From the NCBI GenBank assembly GCA_030323885.1, contig CM059196.1:37436348-37500347 (forward strand): DNA of 64,000 nucleotides. The letters are read 5' to 3'. Under the pieces are notes generated by a model. The model was given only the letters and a program-made list of their open reading frames with translations. It did not search any database and was not told the DNA's origin. The stretch comes from Branchipolynoe longqiensis (Eukaryota; Annelida; Polychaeta; Phyllodocida; Polynoidae). The position numbers were made by a program, and so were the translations under genes. The stretch's first letter is position 1. Each line of letters begins with the position of its first letter. Positions 33,822 to 43,465 of the stretch are shown here, piece after piece.

Positions 33822-34019
33822 TATACCAAACGAGTCTATAGACGATAACGGCCAGACCCAGCTGTCGTACAGTGCTTAGAGCCCCTCACAGGTGGCGCCA
33901 GTGTGGCCAATACTGTACTACACAGGGCGGGTTAGCTAGGATATACTGAGTATACTATAATATAGGGAACTGAAGATATATAGTGTCCTTGTTTATATTC
34001 CCATATTAGAATATAGAGC

Positions 34020-34125
34020 ACACATTATATATATATAAATATAATATATATACATATATATATATACATATATATACATATAAATACATATATATATATA
34101 CATATATACATATATATTAGTAGTT
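34020..34125. repeat. AT microsatellite
   Basis: ATATATAC/ATATAAAT tract directly before the DIRS-like element end. Confidence 0.9.
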
Positions 34126-34127
34126 AT

Positions 34128-34385
34128 ATGAATCTTACCTGGGTACAGATGATGGATAACTGGTGTTTTCCCGAGGTAATAGCCACGGATAGTCGTGGGT
34201 CAGGGAGAAGGAAGGACATCTGACCCTAGCAATCTTTTAGCATAAAAAATGATTTAACTCTATATGGATACTTATTGTGTTTTCGATTCGGTTCCAGCGA
34301 AACATGATAGTCGTGGTAGGGTATGTTGGGTGGGCCCTGACCCATGACTATCCGAGCCTAGTACCTCGGGAAAACACCTACCTGG
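34128..34385. repeat. DIRS terminal foldback (minus copy)
   Basis: Arms around GGTGTTTTCCCGAGGTA...GATAGTCGTGGGTCAGGG (about 34160-34206) and the inverted CCCTGACCCATGACTATCCG (34337 onward). The arms differ at a few bases, unlike the perfect arms of the plus copy, so this unit is older. Confidence 0.75.
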
Positions 34386-34399
34386 AATTCGTGCCGTTA

Positions 34400-34791
34400 G
34401 CCATATTTTGTGTTTCTCTGCCAAATCTCAAATGAGTTTAGCCAGATTGTTACATGGTTTGGAGCGAGTCACTCCCATATTACGAATGTAAGCCATAGCT
34501 GTTGTGTTTGTTATCTGTTATAACTCTTACAAGATTTTTAGGGATGTGAATCAGACTGTGGAGTCCTAGATAAATGGCTCTAAGCTCTAATGCATTAATG
34601 TGGTCGGAGATTTCATCTTCCATCCAAAGGCCACCTGTTGTCTGTTGGTCTCTATGTGACCCCCAACCTTCTAAAGAGGCGTCTGTTGTGACTGTAGTGT
34701 TAGGCTCTCCCATCCTAATCAGGTTGGGTGAGTTGTTTATGTGTGAAAGCCACCAAATTATATCTTTTTGGCCTTCTGGCGAAATTGTCAT
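34400..34791 (-). pseudogene. DIRS RNase H fragment (minus copy)
   Basis: Minus-strand protein with VTTDASLEGWG (first catalytic Asp), NALELRAIYLGLHSL (Glu) and VITDN (Asp), the order of an RNase H fold. It is clearly homologous to residues 160-260 of the plus-copy RT/RNase H frame. The ACNTTATGGCT region is disrupted. After a NMGVTRSK-like stretch there is a stop, and the sequence passes into the terminal foldback near 34385. It would degrade the RNA strand of RNA/DNA hybrids in an intact element. Confidence 0.8.
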
Positions 34792-34799
34792 AGGCCGCT

Positions 34800-35471
34800 C
34801 GAAGTTCCTTTAGTGCGAGCCAGTGCCAAGTTTGTATCTATCTCTAAGGATGCATGGGAACATATGTCCTTTCCTAGCCATTAGCGAAAAAATTGGTTTG
34901 AGTAACCTTGTGAAAATGTGTGGACAGCAGGCCAGTCCATTCGGCATACACGTGAACTCATAAAGTTCGCCGACAGAATCTTAAATACTTTCTATCATGT
35001 TTATAGATGGGCACTGTGTAGTATGCATCTTTAAGGTCAACGCTGGCTAGCCAAGTGCCTTGTGTGACTAAGTCTCTCGCTGTTTCTAACGAAAACATTT
35101 TTAAATGTTTGTATTCTACGAATTTGTTAAATAGAATTAGGTCTCAAATTAGTCTAACATCCCCGTTTGGTTTCGGTCTTAAGATATTTGAGATGAATCC
35201 CCAGCAACATGTAGTGCTGGTTCTATAATGCATTTTCGCAAAACGTAAGGACCTGATTGTTTAATGCTTCACGTTCTGAACCGTGAAACCAATATGGAAA
35301 TGGTATTCTATTTTGAATAGGTTCTTCTATTAACAGAATCCTTACCCCTTCTGTTAGGCTAAGGATAGTTAAGTTATCTGTAACTTTATTCCATTCTGAA
35401 AGACAGTTATTGAGGTTACCGGCTTGGAAGGTATTGCTTACTGTTACGGTTTCTATTGTTTGTGTCGCCAC
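34800..35471 (-). pseudogene. DIRS reverse transcriptase, decayed (minus copy)
   Basis: The first 82 residues (35471-35223) are open and resemble the plus copy before the RT fingers (NRIPFPYWFHGSEREALNNQ). Further along, the minus strand still shows words for KPNGDVR, the VDL.DAYYT palm motif and MPNGLAC, but with stops and frameshifts. The YIDD motif region is not recoverable and about 300 bp between the RT palm and RNase H appear deleted. It is not functional. Confidence 0.75.
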
Positions 35472-35484
35472 TTCTATTTATTCC

Positions 35485-36244
35485 CTAGGCGGGGGAAGCA
35501 TTGAACTCCCTCTTGAAGGGCCTATTCCCGTCGTTCCAGGCGAATGACTGCCTCTGGCCCCTTCGGCTGGCTTGGAAGCTGAAGTTGGTTCTGAACTGGC
35601 CTCCTCGTTGGCCGGTTCTTCGGTCGCGAAAATCCGTGGATTTCTTTTTGTTGGTTTCCATGTGTTTTCCGCACTTGGAGCTGGTCCCCACTTGTTTGAA
35701 GAAGTTGTAGTTGTCCGCCGAACATCTTGCCATTATCTAGCCGCTTGGCCTTAATGGGCTTTGGTGCTAGGAATAGTGTGTATTCCTTTCCATCATTGTC
35801 CGTAATCTTCTTGAACCGCGGCACCTCTTTTCCAGCATCTGTGCAGACCGCTTTAAATATGTTCTCAAACCGTCTGTAGGAGAGGAGGTTGCTGGTTGCT
35901 GTTAGTAATGCAATTCCTTCTTTCATATCATCACAGAGTGACGAGAACTTGTCCTGTGCCATCATCCTGTTGGCGATGGGCGCAATGGCTCTAAGAGCCG
36001 AGAGTACCCCTTTGTGTACCGTGTAGAGAGCCATCTCAAACATTTTCCTCTCTTCACTGAGTTTAACCTCAGGATCTATCTCTTTGATGGCGGATTCCGG
36101 AATTCCTTTAATACCCGTGAATTTCTCCACCATCTTGATTATGACCTCCGCTGGTTTGAAGGTGTAAAAGTGGCCTTGAATGGTCTTCCTCATGAGCGTG
36201 GTTATGTGTATTTTCTTGCGTCTCAGCACTTTACACTTTTTCAT
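35485..36244 (-). pseudogene. DIRS gag-like region, central and C-terminal (minus copy)
   Basis: 240 residues are open from 36244 to 35522, including HFYTFKPAEVIIKMVEKFTG, VHKGVLSALRAIAPIANRM and VCTDAGKEVPRFKK, and all align to the plus-copy gag pieces. The Arg/Gly-rich C-terminus is better read in an overlapping frame (35733-35485: FRDRRTGQRGGQFRTNFSFQ), implying a frameshift near 35700. No CCHC zinc knuckle is seen. Gag-like proteins of DIRS elements are presumed to package the RNA. Confidence 0.75.
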
Positions 36245-36448
36245 TTCTTTCCCACACGATCTGGCGTATTTGCCGGAGTGCTTGGTGTCGGAGCCTGAAC
36301 TCGTCGTTGATGAGTCTGACGACGAGTCCGAAGAGAAGGACTTGTGTTTCCTCCTCTCTTAGACTTTTCTTAATCTTCTTCATGAGGGGCTTCTTTTTAG
36401 GGCTCTCATGTACTTATCTCCTTCTGAGGAATTGTCTCTCTTTTTGTG

Positions 36449-36806
36449 TTAGTGCTTTTGTGCCGACACAACCACCTCCTTGTCTAAGTCATCGTCTGTT
36501 GAGGCCTGGTTTTCCGACAAGTCCTCCCATTCCGACTCGATCAGAGTCTTGCGGAACATTTGTTCGCCTTTTCTTTGATGTACCCACTCTAGACGGTAAC
36601 ATTTCTTCCATCTTCTGTTGCACAAGCCTGGCAACCTGCTCATCTAGGTCCCTATCAGCAGGGCCGGGGCTGGTATCGTACCCCCCCGCCTCCTCAGAAT
36701 GCCTTTGTTCTAGCGAGGCCAACCTTTGTACCCGCGCAGGAGGTGTGGAGTCTTCATCTGCACTGAGTGAGTGAGTTGCCTATTCCTTACTCCGCTTCGT
36801 AGCCAT
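36449..36806 (-). pseudogene. DIRS gag-like N-terminus (minus copy)
   Basis: The minus-strand ATG at 36806 gives MATKRSK followed by an early stop; the plus copy also starts MATKRSK at 39116. Downstream frames (36722-36489) carry RDLDEQVARLVQQKMEEMLP, a short coiled-coil-like stretch. Several frame changes separate it from the central gag block. Confidence 0.65.
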
Positions 36807-37391
36807 GGCTCTGAGATTGTGAGTGAAAAGAAGAATAATGATTGGGCATTGATAATTAGAGTATAATTATACTAGGTGTGTATTTTATGGCGTTAAATCA
36901 ATTTTTAACGCAGGCGTATGGCTAACAGACAGTCGCAGGATGACGGTATGGGTAAGCAACCGATCCAAACAAGGGGTAGGGACCAGTGTAGCGGTGCCCT
37001 CCCACACTCTAAGTACCTATAAACATCTCTCCATTCGGCAATGGGCGACTTAATTAACGACGAAACAATGGAGAAATTGTTCTATCGATCATGTCGATTA
37101 TGGTCGAAACTAAGCTGTAAAACAGTTATATCTTATTGAAAAGTTTCAGAAAACTTTGTACGTGAATGCTAACATGAACTAACCTAAACCAACATATCGA
37201 GTTTGAAAGATACTAACCTGCTTGGTTTTGTAGTAAATGTAGAAAAACTACCAGAGCTGCTCACAACATGTCCTCCTGCTGTGAGCTGACTATGCTAATT
37301 GCTGGACCCGGATGTGCTCCCTTCTCCCTGGGCTACGAGTAGCCATAGGCATAGGACCGAGGTAAAAAAAAAATATATATATACACACACA

Positions 37392-37582
37392 CAGTAAAAC
37401 CTCTCTAAATCGACTGACCATTGGACCGACTTTAAGTGGTCGATTTAGGGAGGCGGTCGGCCTAGAGAGTTAGAATAATCGTACAATGGTATTGTATGGG
37501 GGATCGCTTGGGACCCAACTAAAGCAATTGATATAGGGGAGTGGTCGATCTGTGGAAGTAGTCGGTTAGAGAGGTTTTCCTG
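37392..37582. mobile_element. Pogo/Tigger-like MITE
   Basis: CAGTAAAACCTCTCTAAATC and an inverted end (GAGAGGTTTTCCTG) followed by TA at 37583-37584. On the left it abuts a CA microsatellite. It lies between DIRS element ends. Confidence 0.78.
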
Positions 37583-37596
37583 TATATATAGATTAG

Positions 37597-37901
37597 ATAG
37601 ACGAATCTTACCTGGGTATAGATGATGGATAACTGTTGTTTTACCGAGGTATAAGCCTCGGATAGACGTGGGCTAGGGAGAGGGAAGCACATCCGGTCCA
37701 GCAATCTTTACCTACTTATTCAGGATAAATGAGCTAATAACAATCTAAAATAATAATAATAATAAATGACAATGGTATTTAAAACTGTGAAGTTTACTTG
37801 GCATAAGCCAACTAATAGACGTGGAAGGGTGCGGTGGGCGGGCCCTAGCCCACGTCTATCCGAGGCTTATACCTCGGTAAAACAACATGCAATGAAATGG
37901 C
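37597..37901. mobile_element. DIRS end unit before the gap (third copy)
   Basis: Arm TGTTGTTTTACCGAGGTATA...GATAGACGTGGGCTAGGG (about 37636-37680) and its exact inverse at about 37847-37891. The spacer matches, in reverse orientation, the spacer of the plus-copy 3' foldback (43557-43690). It therefore looks like the 3' end of another reverse-oriented DIRS element whose body lies in or is lost at the gap. Confidence 0.7.
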
Positions 37902-38401
37902 NNNNNNNNNNNNNNNNNNNNNNNNNNNNNNNNNNNNNNNNNNNNNNNNNNNNNNNNNNNNNNNNNNNNNNNNNNNNNNNNNNNNNNNNNNNNNNNNNNN
38001 NNNNNNNNNNNNNNNNNNNNNNNNNNNNNNNNNNNNNNNNNNNNNNNNNNNNNNNNNNNNNNNNNNNNNNNNNNNNNNNNNNNNNNNNNNNNNNNNNNNN
38101 NNNNNNNNNNNNNNNNNNNNNNNNNNNNNNNNNNNNNNNNNNNNNNNNNNNNNNNNNNNNNNNNNNNNNNNNNNNNNNNNNNNNNNNNNNNNNNNNNNNN
38201 NNNNNNNNNNNNNNNNNNNNNNNNNNNNNNNNNNNNNNNNNNNNNNNNNNNNNNNNNNNNNNNNNNNNNNNNNNNNNNNNNNNNNNNNNNNNNNNNNNNN
38301 NNNNNNNNNNNNNNNNNNNNNNNNNNNNNNNNNNNNNNNNNNNNNNNNNNNNNNNNNNNNNNNNNNNNNNNNNNNNNNNNNNNNNNNNNNNNNNNNNNNN
38401 N
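37902..38401. other. Assembly gap, 500 N
   Basis: Exactly 500 N, the usual placeholder for a gap of unknown length. Open frames spanning it are meaningless. Confidence 0.99.
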
Positions 38402-39115
38402 AGAGGTAAGCACGTCCTGTACCAGCAATTAGCATATACAACTCACGACTGGATAACGTGTCGTTGGGTTGCTCCGGCAAAATTAGTCTACATACAAGCA
38501 AATACGCAGTAAGTATAATAAAAACTGTGGTTAGCTTAATTATGATGCATTAGAGCATCATTATGGAAAGTTTAGACTTTCGTTGGTCCAATTTGGACGA
38601 GTTATTTGGTTATAAACAACCAAGGATAGAACACTCGAGTGGGTTTCTCGAAGAAACCAAACCGGTCATTAGCGGTTATGTCAACACCCGGGTCACCGTG
38701 TGACTATGGGTAGAGATGTGGGTTTCGCCCTATCTCATGTGGAAATTCTCTCGTACTCTAATAGAGAGTAATGTTGGAGATGCTCCTGGGTTTCTTTTAT
38801 AGACTCCCCTAGACAAAACTTTTTCAGGCGTTTCTCCGAGTTTCGTAGCATTTTCTCCAACTTGTTGACGTAGTAGTCACAGGTGGGAGAAGTGTGCGGA
38901 ACAGAGGGATGGGCGGGCCGATACACTGGTCCCGACCCCGCGTAAGGTTTGGGCTTGACCCACAACCCACGCACAAATTTAGCTTATTACGCCTGTGTTA
39001 TAACGGTATAAACACGTTCTCTAACACCAATAGATGTCCAAATGAGTTTGAAACAACCATATTGTGACATATATATATACCGGGACTGACCAAAAAATGT
39101 TTGTTTCAGCTCCCG
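38402..39115 (+). other. DIRS left terminal repeat remainder and leader
   Basis: Begins with the last ~30 bases of the terminal repeat (to CCAGCAATTAGCATA), shared with the inverse of 37255-37330 in the minus copy. The leader also shares CGATACACTGGTCCCGACCC-like sequence with that copy. No ATG-initiated frame of note precedes 39116. Confidence 0.7.
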
Positions 39116-40462
39116 ATGGCCACGAAGCGGAGTAAGCGCGGTGCAGCAGCAGCCGAGGGGCGTGTTCCGAGTGGAGTGGACGAGGAGTACGACTCCTCAC
39201 CTGTGTTGTCGGCAGGGCCGTCGACACAGCCCCGGGCGCATATCCTCTCCGACCCGGACGAGGATGCAGTGCCTGATGTGCCTGCGCCTCCAGATTGGGA
39301 GGCTCGCTTTGCACGATTGGAAAGCCACATCTTGACTGCCAAATCGCCTGTGTCTCGGAAGCGGCGAGGCCGAGTGTCCAAGAGGATTCGTTTGAGGATT
39401 TCTTGGACACAGACTCGGCGGTGGAGCTTAAGGCTCCTCCTCCTCCTTCTCCTAAACGGAGGAAGAAGAAGAAACAGGTGATTTCTTCGGGTGATGAATT
39501 CACCAAGGAGCGGGCAGAGACTGGTTTTCGCAAAAAGCGGAAGACTAAGTCCAAAAAGAAGAAGAGGAAGAGGAAATATTCTTCTTCTGAGTCGTCCACT
39601 GAGTCTACTTCTACGGAATCAGACTCAGACACAGGGGTCTATGCGGACATTGGCACTAAAGTGGCTAAGAAGGTGGAGAAGCAAAGGCTAAAAGCGGGTT
39701 AAAACCACTACGCTTATGCGCGAGACCGTGAATGGTCATTTTCGCACGTTCAAACCGGCGGAGGTTATCTCCAAGTTAGGAGATGAGTTAACAGGCATAA
39801 AGGGTGTTCCCAACTCCATCATTAAAGAGATGGATCGGGATGTCAATATGACGGATGACCGTAAGAAGTTTGAGGATGTGTTGCACACAGTGCATAAGGC
39901 AGTGTTGGCTACCCTAACAGCTATTGTTCCTGTGGCTAATAGGATGCAGAGTGAAAATAAGTTCTCGTCCTTTGGCTAAGACAATGGACAAAGGCATTGC
40001 AGTGCTAAGCGGCGGCAGGTAATTACCTGTCGTTTCGAAGAATGAAAATGTCTTCAAGTCAGTTTGCACAGATGCCTGCAAAGAAGTGGCCTCGCTCTAA
40101 GAAGGTTACCGATAATGAGGGGAAAGGAGTTTACGCTTTATTTGCTCCAGAGCCGATTAAAGGAAACTTTGATAACACCAAGATGTTTGGCGTCAACTAC
40201 AATACCTCTATAAAGAGGTAGAGACTGCAGCCAAGAGTGCAAAAACATGGATGGCAAGAAGAAACAGGAAGCTCCTCGTTTCAAAAAGTCACGAGGGGAT
40301 TTTCGTCCACGACGGTTCACCAGAGGAACCAGACCGAGTTCAAACTTCGGTCAAGGGTTTCGGGGCCGGGGCGCTCGCCCAGGCTGGACCGACAACACCG
40401 CACGGCCAATAGGTCGAGGGTTCAACTCGTCGAGACCTTTCCCCAGGGGCGGGTCCAAGTAG
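39116..40462 (+). pseudogene. DIRS gag-like gene, broken into frames
   Basis: ATG at 39116 (MATKRSKRGAAAAEG). The frame changes near 39350-39375, where a Lys/Ser-rich tract (KRRKKKKQ, YSSSESSTESTSTESDSD) takes over until a stop at 39702. The next block (39716-39979: HFRTFKPAEVISKLGDELTG, VHKAVLATLTAIVPVANRM) is in another frame and ends in a stop. After further stops the C-terminal Arg/Gly-rich block (40247-40462: FRPRRFTRGTRPSSNFGQGF) reappears. The minus copy reads through several of these points, so the breaks are specific to this copy. No zinc knuckle is seen. Confidence 0.8.
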
Positions 40463-41124
40463 AGGTCCAAACACAAACTTTACAAGTCCCTGCAGCCTCT
40501 AAAAACACACAAACTGTAAGCAACTTTGTGGCTGGTAATATTAGTAATCATATTTCTGAGTGGCACAAAATTACTAGTGACCAAGAAATTATAGAAATAG
40601 TTAGGGGTGTTCAAATTCCCTTTACACAAATTCCTGTACAAAGTATAATACCTTTTCCATATAACATTCAACCAGTTGAACGAGACGCACTAACTAAACA
40701 GGTACATAAATTCTTTGAGAAAGGAATTATACAAAAAGTGACACACTGTTCAGGACAGTTTATTTCAAACATTTTCTCGAGACCGAAGCCTAATGGTGAT
40801 GTTCGAATGATCCTGGATTTAACAATCCTTAATAAAAGGGTGGAATATCGACATTTTAAAATGTTCTCTCTAGATACGGCACGAGATCTGATTACACCAG
40901 ATGCGTGGATGGCTAGTGTTGATTTACAGGATGCATATTATACGCTTCCCATAATGGAACAATACCGAAAATTTCTTCGATTTATTTGGGATAACCAACT
41001 CTATGAGTTTACCTGCATGCCGAATGGCTTAGCTTGTGCGCCACGTTTATTTACTAAATTGCTTAAACCTGTTTTCCTCGGTAATGGCGAGGAAGGGTCA
41101 CATAATGTTTCCATACATAGATGA
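40237..41124 (+). CDS. DIRS reverse transcriptase, N-terminal part
   Basis: A 295-residue frame overlapping the end of gag. The credible RT portion starts around residue 75. Residues 137-150 (IIPFPYNIQPVERD) and 180-200 (FSRPKPNGDVRMILDLTILN) form the fingers. Residues 227-235 (SVDLQDAYY) hold the palm motif A aspartate, and MPNGLACAPR (261-270) is the conserved turn before motif C. The frame ends 13 residues after the point where the next frame carries on, so YIDD lies in the following frame (41036-42379). A one-base loss in the T-run at 41072-41075 would explain the break; a sequencing error or programmed shift are alternatives. The ATG at 40237 is probably not the true start. Confidence 0.85.
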   Translation: MQKHGWQEETGSSSFQKVTRGFSSTTVHQRNQTEFKLRSRVSGPGRSPRLDRQHRTANRSRVQLVETFPQGRVQVEVQTQTLQVPAASKNTQTVSNFVAGNISNHISEWHKITSDQEIIEIVRGVQIPFTQIPVQSIIPFPYNIQPVERDALTKQVHKFFEKGIIQKVTHCSGQFISNIFSRPKPNGDVRMILDLTILNKRVEYRHFKMFSLDTARDLITPDAWMASVDLQDAYYTLPIMEQYRKFLRFIWDNQLYEFTCMPNGLACAPRLFTKLLKPVFLGNGEEGSHNVSIHR

Positions 41125-42379
41125 TTCTTTTATTATAGCATCAACACAAATTGGTTGTGTGAATGCAGTTTTGGATTTATGTGCATTACTCACTAAATTG
41201 GGGTTTTATGTACATCGACAAAAGTCAGTGTTTAAACCAACAAAACAACTCAAATGTTTAGGGTTTATTCTGGATACACAGTCCCTTACAGTGTCGATAA
41301 CAGAACAAAAACTAATTAAGTTTATGACTACAGCGACTCAGCTTATTAAGTTATCAAAGCCAAAAATTAGACAGGTTGCTGTTCTTATTGGCATAATGAC
41401 CTCATATGCACCTGCTGTGTTATATGGGAAGGCCCATATTAAGTCGCTAGAAATAGATAAAAATTTAGCGTTAACACGAACTAAAGGCAATTTTGAGCGA
41501 AAGATGTTTATTTCGCAAGAAGGGTTACAGGATATTGGATGGTGGATGCAACATATAGCAAGTTCACCAAATCCAATCCGCATGGCGGAACCTAATACAG
41601 TAATTACTACTGATGCTTCGTTAGAAGGTTGGGGAGCTCATCGAGATGGGGTCACAACAGGAGGTAGATGGCTTGATGATGAAAAATCAGACTATATTAA
41701 TGCACTAGAATTGCGTGCTATTTATCTGGGCTTACGTAGTTTAGTAAAGATAAATAAATCACAGGTTAGAATACTAACTGATAATACTACTGCCATGGCA
41801 TATATTCGTAACATGGGTGGAACCAAATCAAAGTCTTGCAATCAGTTATCTAAACTGATTTGGAACTGGGCACAGGCTCAACAAGTCTGGCTGACTGTAG
41901 CGCATATTCCAGGGTCACAAAATACACTTGCAGATTATAAAAGTAGAAATTTCCATGACCATTTAGAGTGGTCTCTCTCTACACATTTGTTTAACTTCGT
42001 TTGTGAAAAATGGGGTACACCTGAAGTTGACTTATTTGCATCACGAAATAATAACAAGTTACCCTGTTATGTTTCTTGGCATCCTGAACCGGATGCTTGG
42101 AAAGTAGATGCGTTTGCTATTACCTGGGAAAATAATTATTTTTATATTTTCCCACCATTTAGCATTATCAGCCGAGTAGTGAGAAAAATCGGCTTGGAAG
42201 GGACACATGCGATACTGGTGGTGCCCGATTGGGACACGCAACCTTGGCTGCCAGCAGTTTCACAACTGGCAAAAGATCGTATACGATTCCCAAGAAAACT
42301 CGGGAATCTGACGCACCACGGACCGCTAGTGGTTCACGGCGACGTGTCAACGACGCCCCTATTGGCATTCCTTTTCTAA
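41036..42379 (+). CDS. DIRS RT C-terminus, RNase H and methyltransferase-like domain
   Basis: The 447-residue open frame begins inside the RT; usable sequence starts near residue 14. YIDD at 27-30 is RT motif C with both catalytic Asp. The RT thumb/connection follows. RNase H spans about 185-305 with D193 (TTDAS), E225 (ALELRA), D249 (LTDN) and D300 (TLAD). Residues 326-412 (GTPEVDLFAS, YVSWHPEPDAW, FPPFSIISRVV, VVPDWDTQPWLP) match the Dam-like methyltransferase domain known from many DIRS elements, with PPF in the catalytic-loop position; activity is unproven. The last 50 codons overlap the recombinase frame. Confidence 0.9.
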   Translation: MRHVYLLNCLNLFSSVMARKGHIMFPYIDDSFIIASTQIGCVNAVLDLCALLTKLGFYVHRQKSVFKPTKQLKCLGFILDTQSLTVSITEQKLIKFMTTATQLIKLSKPKIRQVAVLIGIMTSYAPAVLYGKAHIKSLEIDKNLALTRTKGNFERKMFISQEGLQDIGWWMQHIASSPNPIRMAEPNTVITTDASLEGWGAHRDGVTTGGRWLDDEKSDYINALELRAIYLGLRSLVKINKSQVRILTDNTTAMAYIRNMGGTKSKSCNQLSKLIWNWAQAQQVWLTVAHIPGSQNTLADYKSRNFHDHLEWSLSTHLFNFVCEKWGTPEVDLFASRNNNKLPCYVSWHPEPDAWKVDAFAITWENNYFYIFPPFSIISRVVRKIGLEGTHAILVVPDWDTQPWLPAVSQLAKDRIRFPRKLGNLTHHGPLVVHGDVSTTPLLAFLF

Positions 42380-43338
42380 GGAAGCAGCTACAGCAATTTG
42401 GATTGGACAGAATTACTGAGGATAGGATAGTATCGGATGCCTGGAGGCCAGGAACTGTCAAAATGTATACAACCTATTTAAAGAAATGGGGTGTACATTG
42501 TTTGTTAATGAAAGTTAAGCCAACAAATCCAAAGATTTCACAAGTAGCTCGGTTTCTTCGTTCTCTAGAGGATGAAGGACTTTCCTTTGGATCGATTAAT
42601 GCGGCGAGGTGTGCGTTATCAATTATATTACCTAGAATTGATGGCGAAACAGTTGGAAAACATCATGTTATTTGTTATTTACTTCGTTCAATTTATCAAA
42701 GGAATCCTCCAAAACCAAAGTATAGTCGGTTTTGGGATGTTTCTATAGTATTTAAGTTGTTTCAGGCTTGGCCTCACAACTCGTGGTTAGATATAAAACA
42801 GTTAGGTTTTAAGGTCGCGGTCCTGTTATTGTTAGTAACCGGACACAGAGGACAGACGATTGTTGCTTTATCCTTAACTGGATTAGAAATAGACAAGCAA
42901 CAAGCTACGTTTGATTTAGAAAAATTGCTTAAATCGAACACGTTAGGTGACCCTTTATCAACGGTTCACTTAGACTGTTTTCCGAATGATCGGAAATTAT
43001 GTGTTGTGTCGGCCATACGGGCTTATATATACAAGACAAAGGATTTACGTGCATCACAACAACTATTAGTGAGCTTTATAAAGCCACATAAGGCGATTTC
43101 ACGAGACACACTTGCCAGATGGACAATTACGGTGTTGAAATTGGCTGGAGTGGATACGAGTAAATACTCTTCCCACTCAACTAGAGGAGCCATGGTCTCC
43201 AAGGCACGGGTGCTTGGTATTTCTGTGAAAAGAATACTAGCGCATGCAGGCTGGAAGACGGCTAAGTCGTTTGCAAAACATTATAATAAACGACTAGAAA
43301 AGCCTACCGGCGTTGCAAAGCGTCTTCTCGCCAACTAA
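42229..43338 (+). CDS. DIRS tyrosine recombinase
   Basis: Up to 369 residues; conserved sequence begins about residue 43, so the true start may lie after 42229. It would integrate the circular cDNA by strand exchange through a covalent phosphotyrosine, replacing the integrase used by LTR elements. An N-terminal SAM-like region (about 45-155; PGTVKMYTTYLKKWGVHC) precedes the catalytic domain. The tetrad appears complete: R207 (TGHRGQT), H316 and R319 (SSHSTRG), H339/W342 (ILAHAGW) and the nucleophile Y352 (KHYNK). No stop or frameshift interrupts it, in contrast to the broken gag of the same copy. It overlaps the RT/RNase H frame by 151 bp in another frame, a usual DIRS arrangement. Confidence 0.93.
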   Translation: MGHATLAASSFTTGKRSYTIPKKTRESDAPRTASGSRRRVNDAPIGIPFLRKQLQQFGLDRITEDRIVSDAWRPGTVKMYTTYLKKWGVHCLLMKVKPTNPKISQVARFLRSLEDEGLSFGSINAARCALSIILPRIDGETVGKHHVICYLLRSIYQRNPPKPKYSRFWDVSIVFKLFQAWPHNSWLDIKQLGFKVAVLLLLVTGHRGQTIVALSLTGLEIDKQQATFDLEKLLKSNTLGDPLSTVHLDCFPNDRKLCVVSAIRAYIYKTKDLRASQQLLVSFIKPHKAISRDTLARWTITVLKLAGVDTSKYSSHSTRGAMVSKARVLGISVKRILAHAGWKTAKSFAKHYNKRLEKPTGVAKRLLAN

Positions 43339-43465
43339 CAAGAATAGGTGAGAACAAAAATTTAGAATGTTATAATAATAAGAAAGAATGATATTAAGGA
43401 TAAAAATGAATTATGTAAAGGTCTCCCTAGCCTGAGGCTAGCCTGAGGCTGTTTACCGAGGTAAA

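Larger units (their letters stand above)
34128..37362 (-). mobile_element. DIRS-like retrotransposon, degraded copy, reverse
   Basis: A tyrosine-recombinase-type retroelement in reverse orientation. Its 5' end (minus strand) is at about 37362, where the complement of GCTGGACCCGGATGTGCTCC matches the inverted terminal repeat of the plus copy. Its 3' end is the foldback at 34128-34385. It keeps a gag-like region (36806-35485), an RT start (35471-35223), a decayed RT core and part of RNase H (34791-34480). RNase H then runs straight into the terminal foldback, so the methyltransferase-like domain and recombinase are gone. It is non-autonomous. Confidence 0.85.

Noticed and set aside
37766..38512. 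Open frames of 170-248 residues across the gap
   Set aside because: They consist of unknown residues from 500 N.
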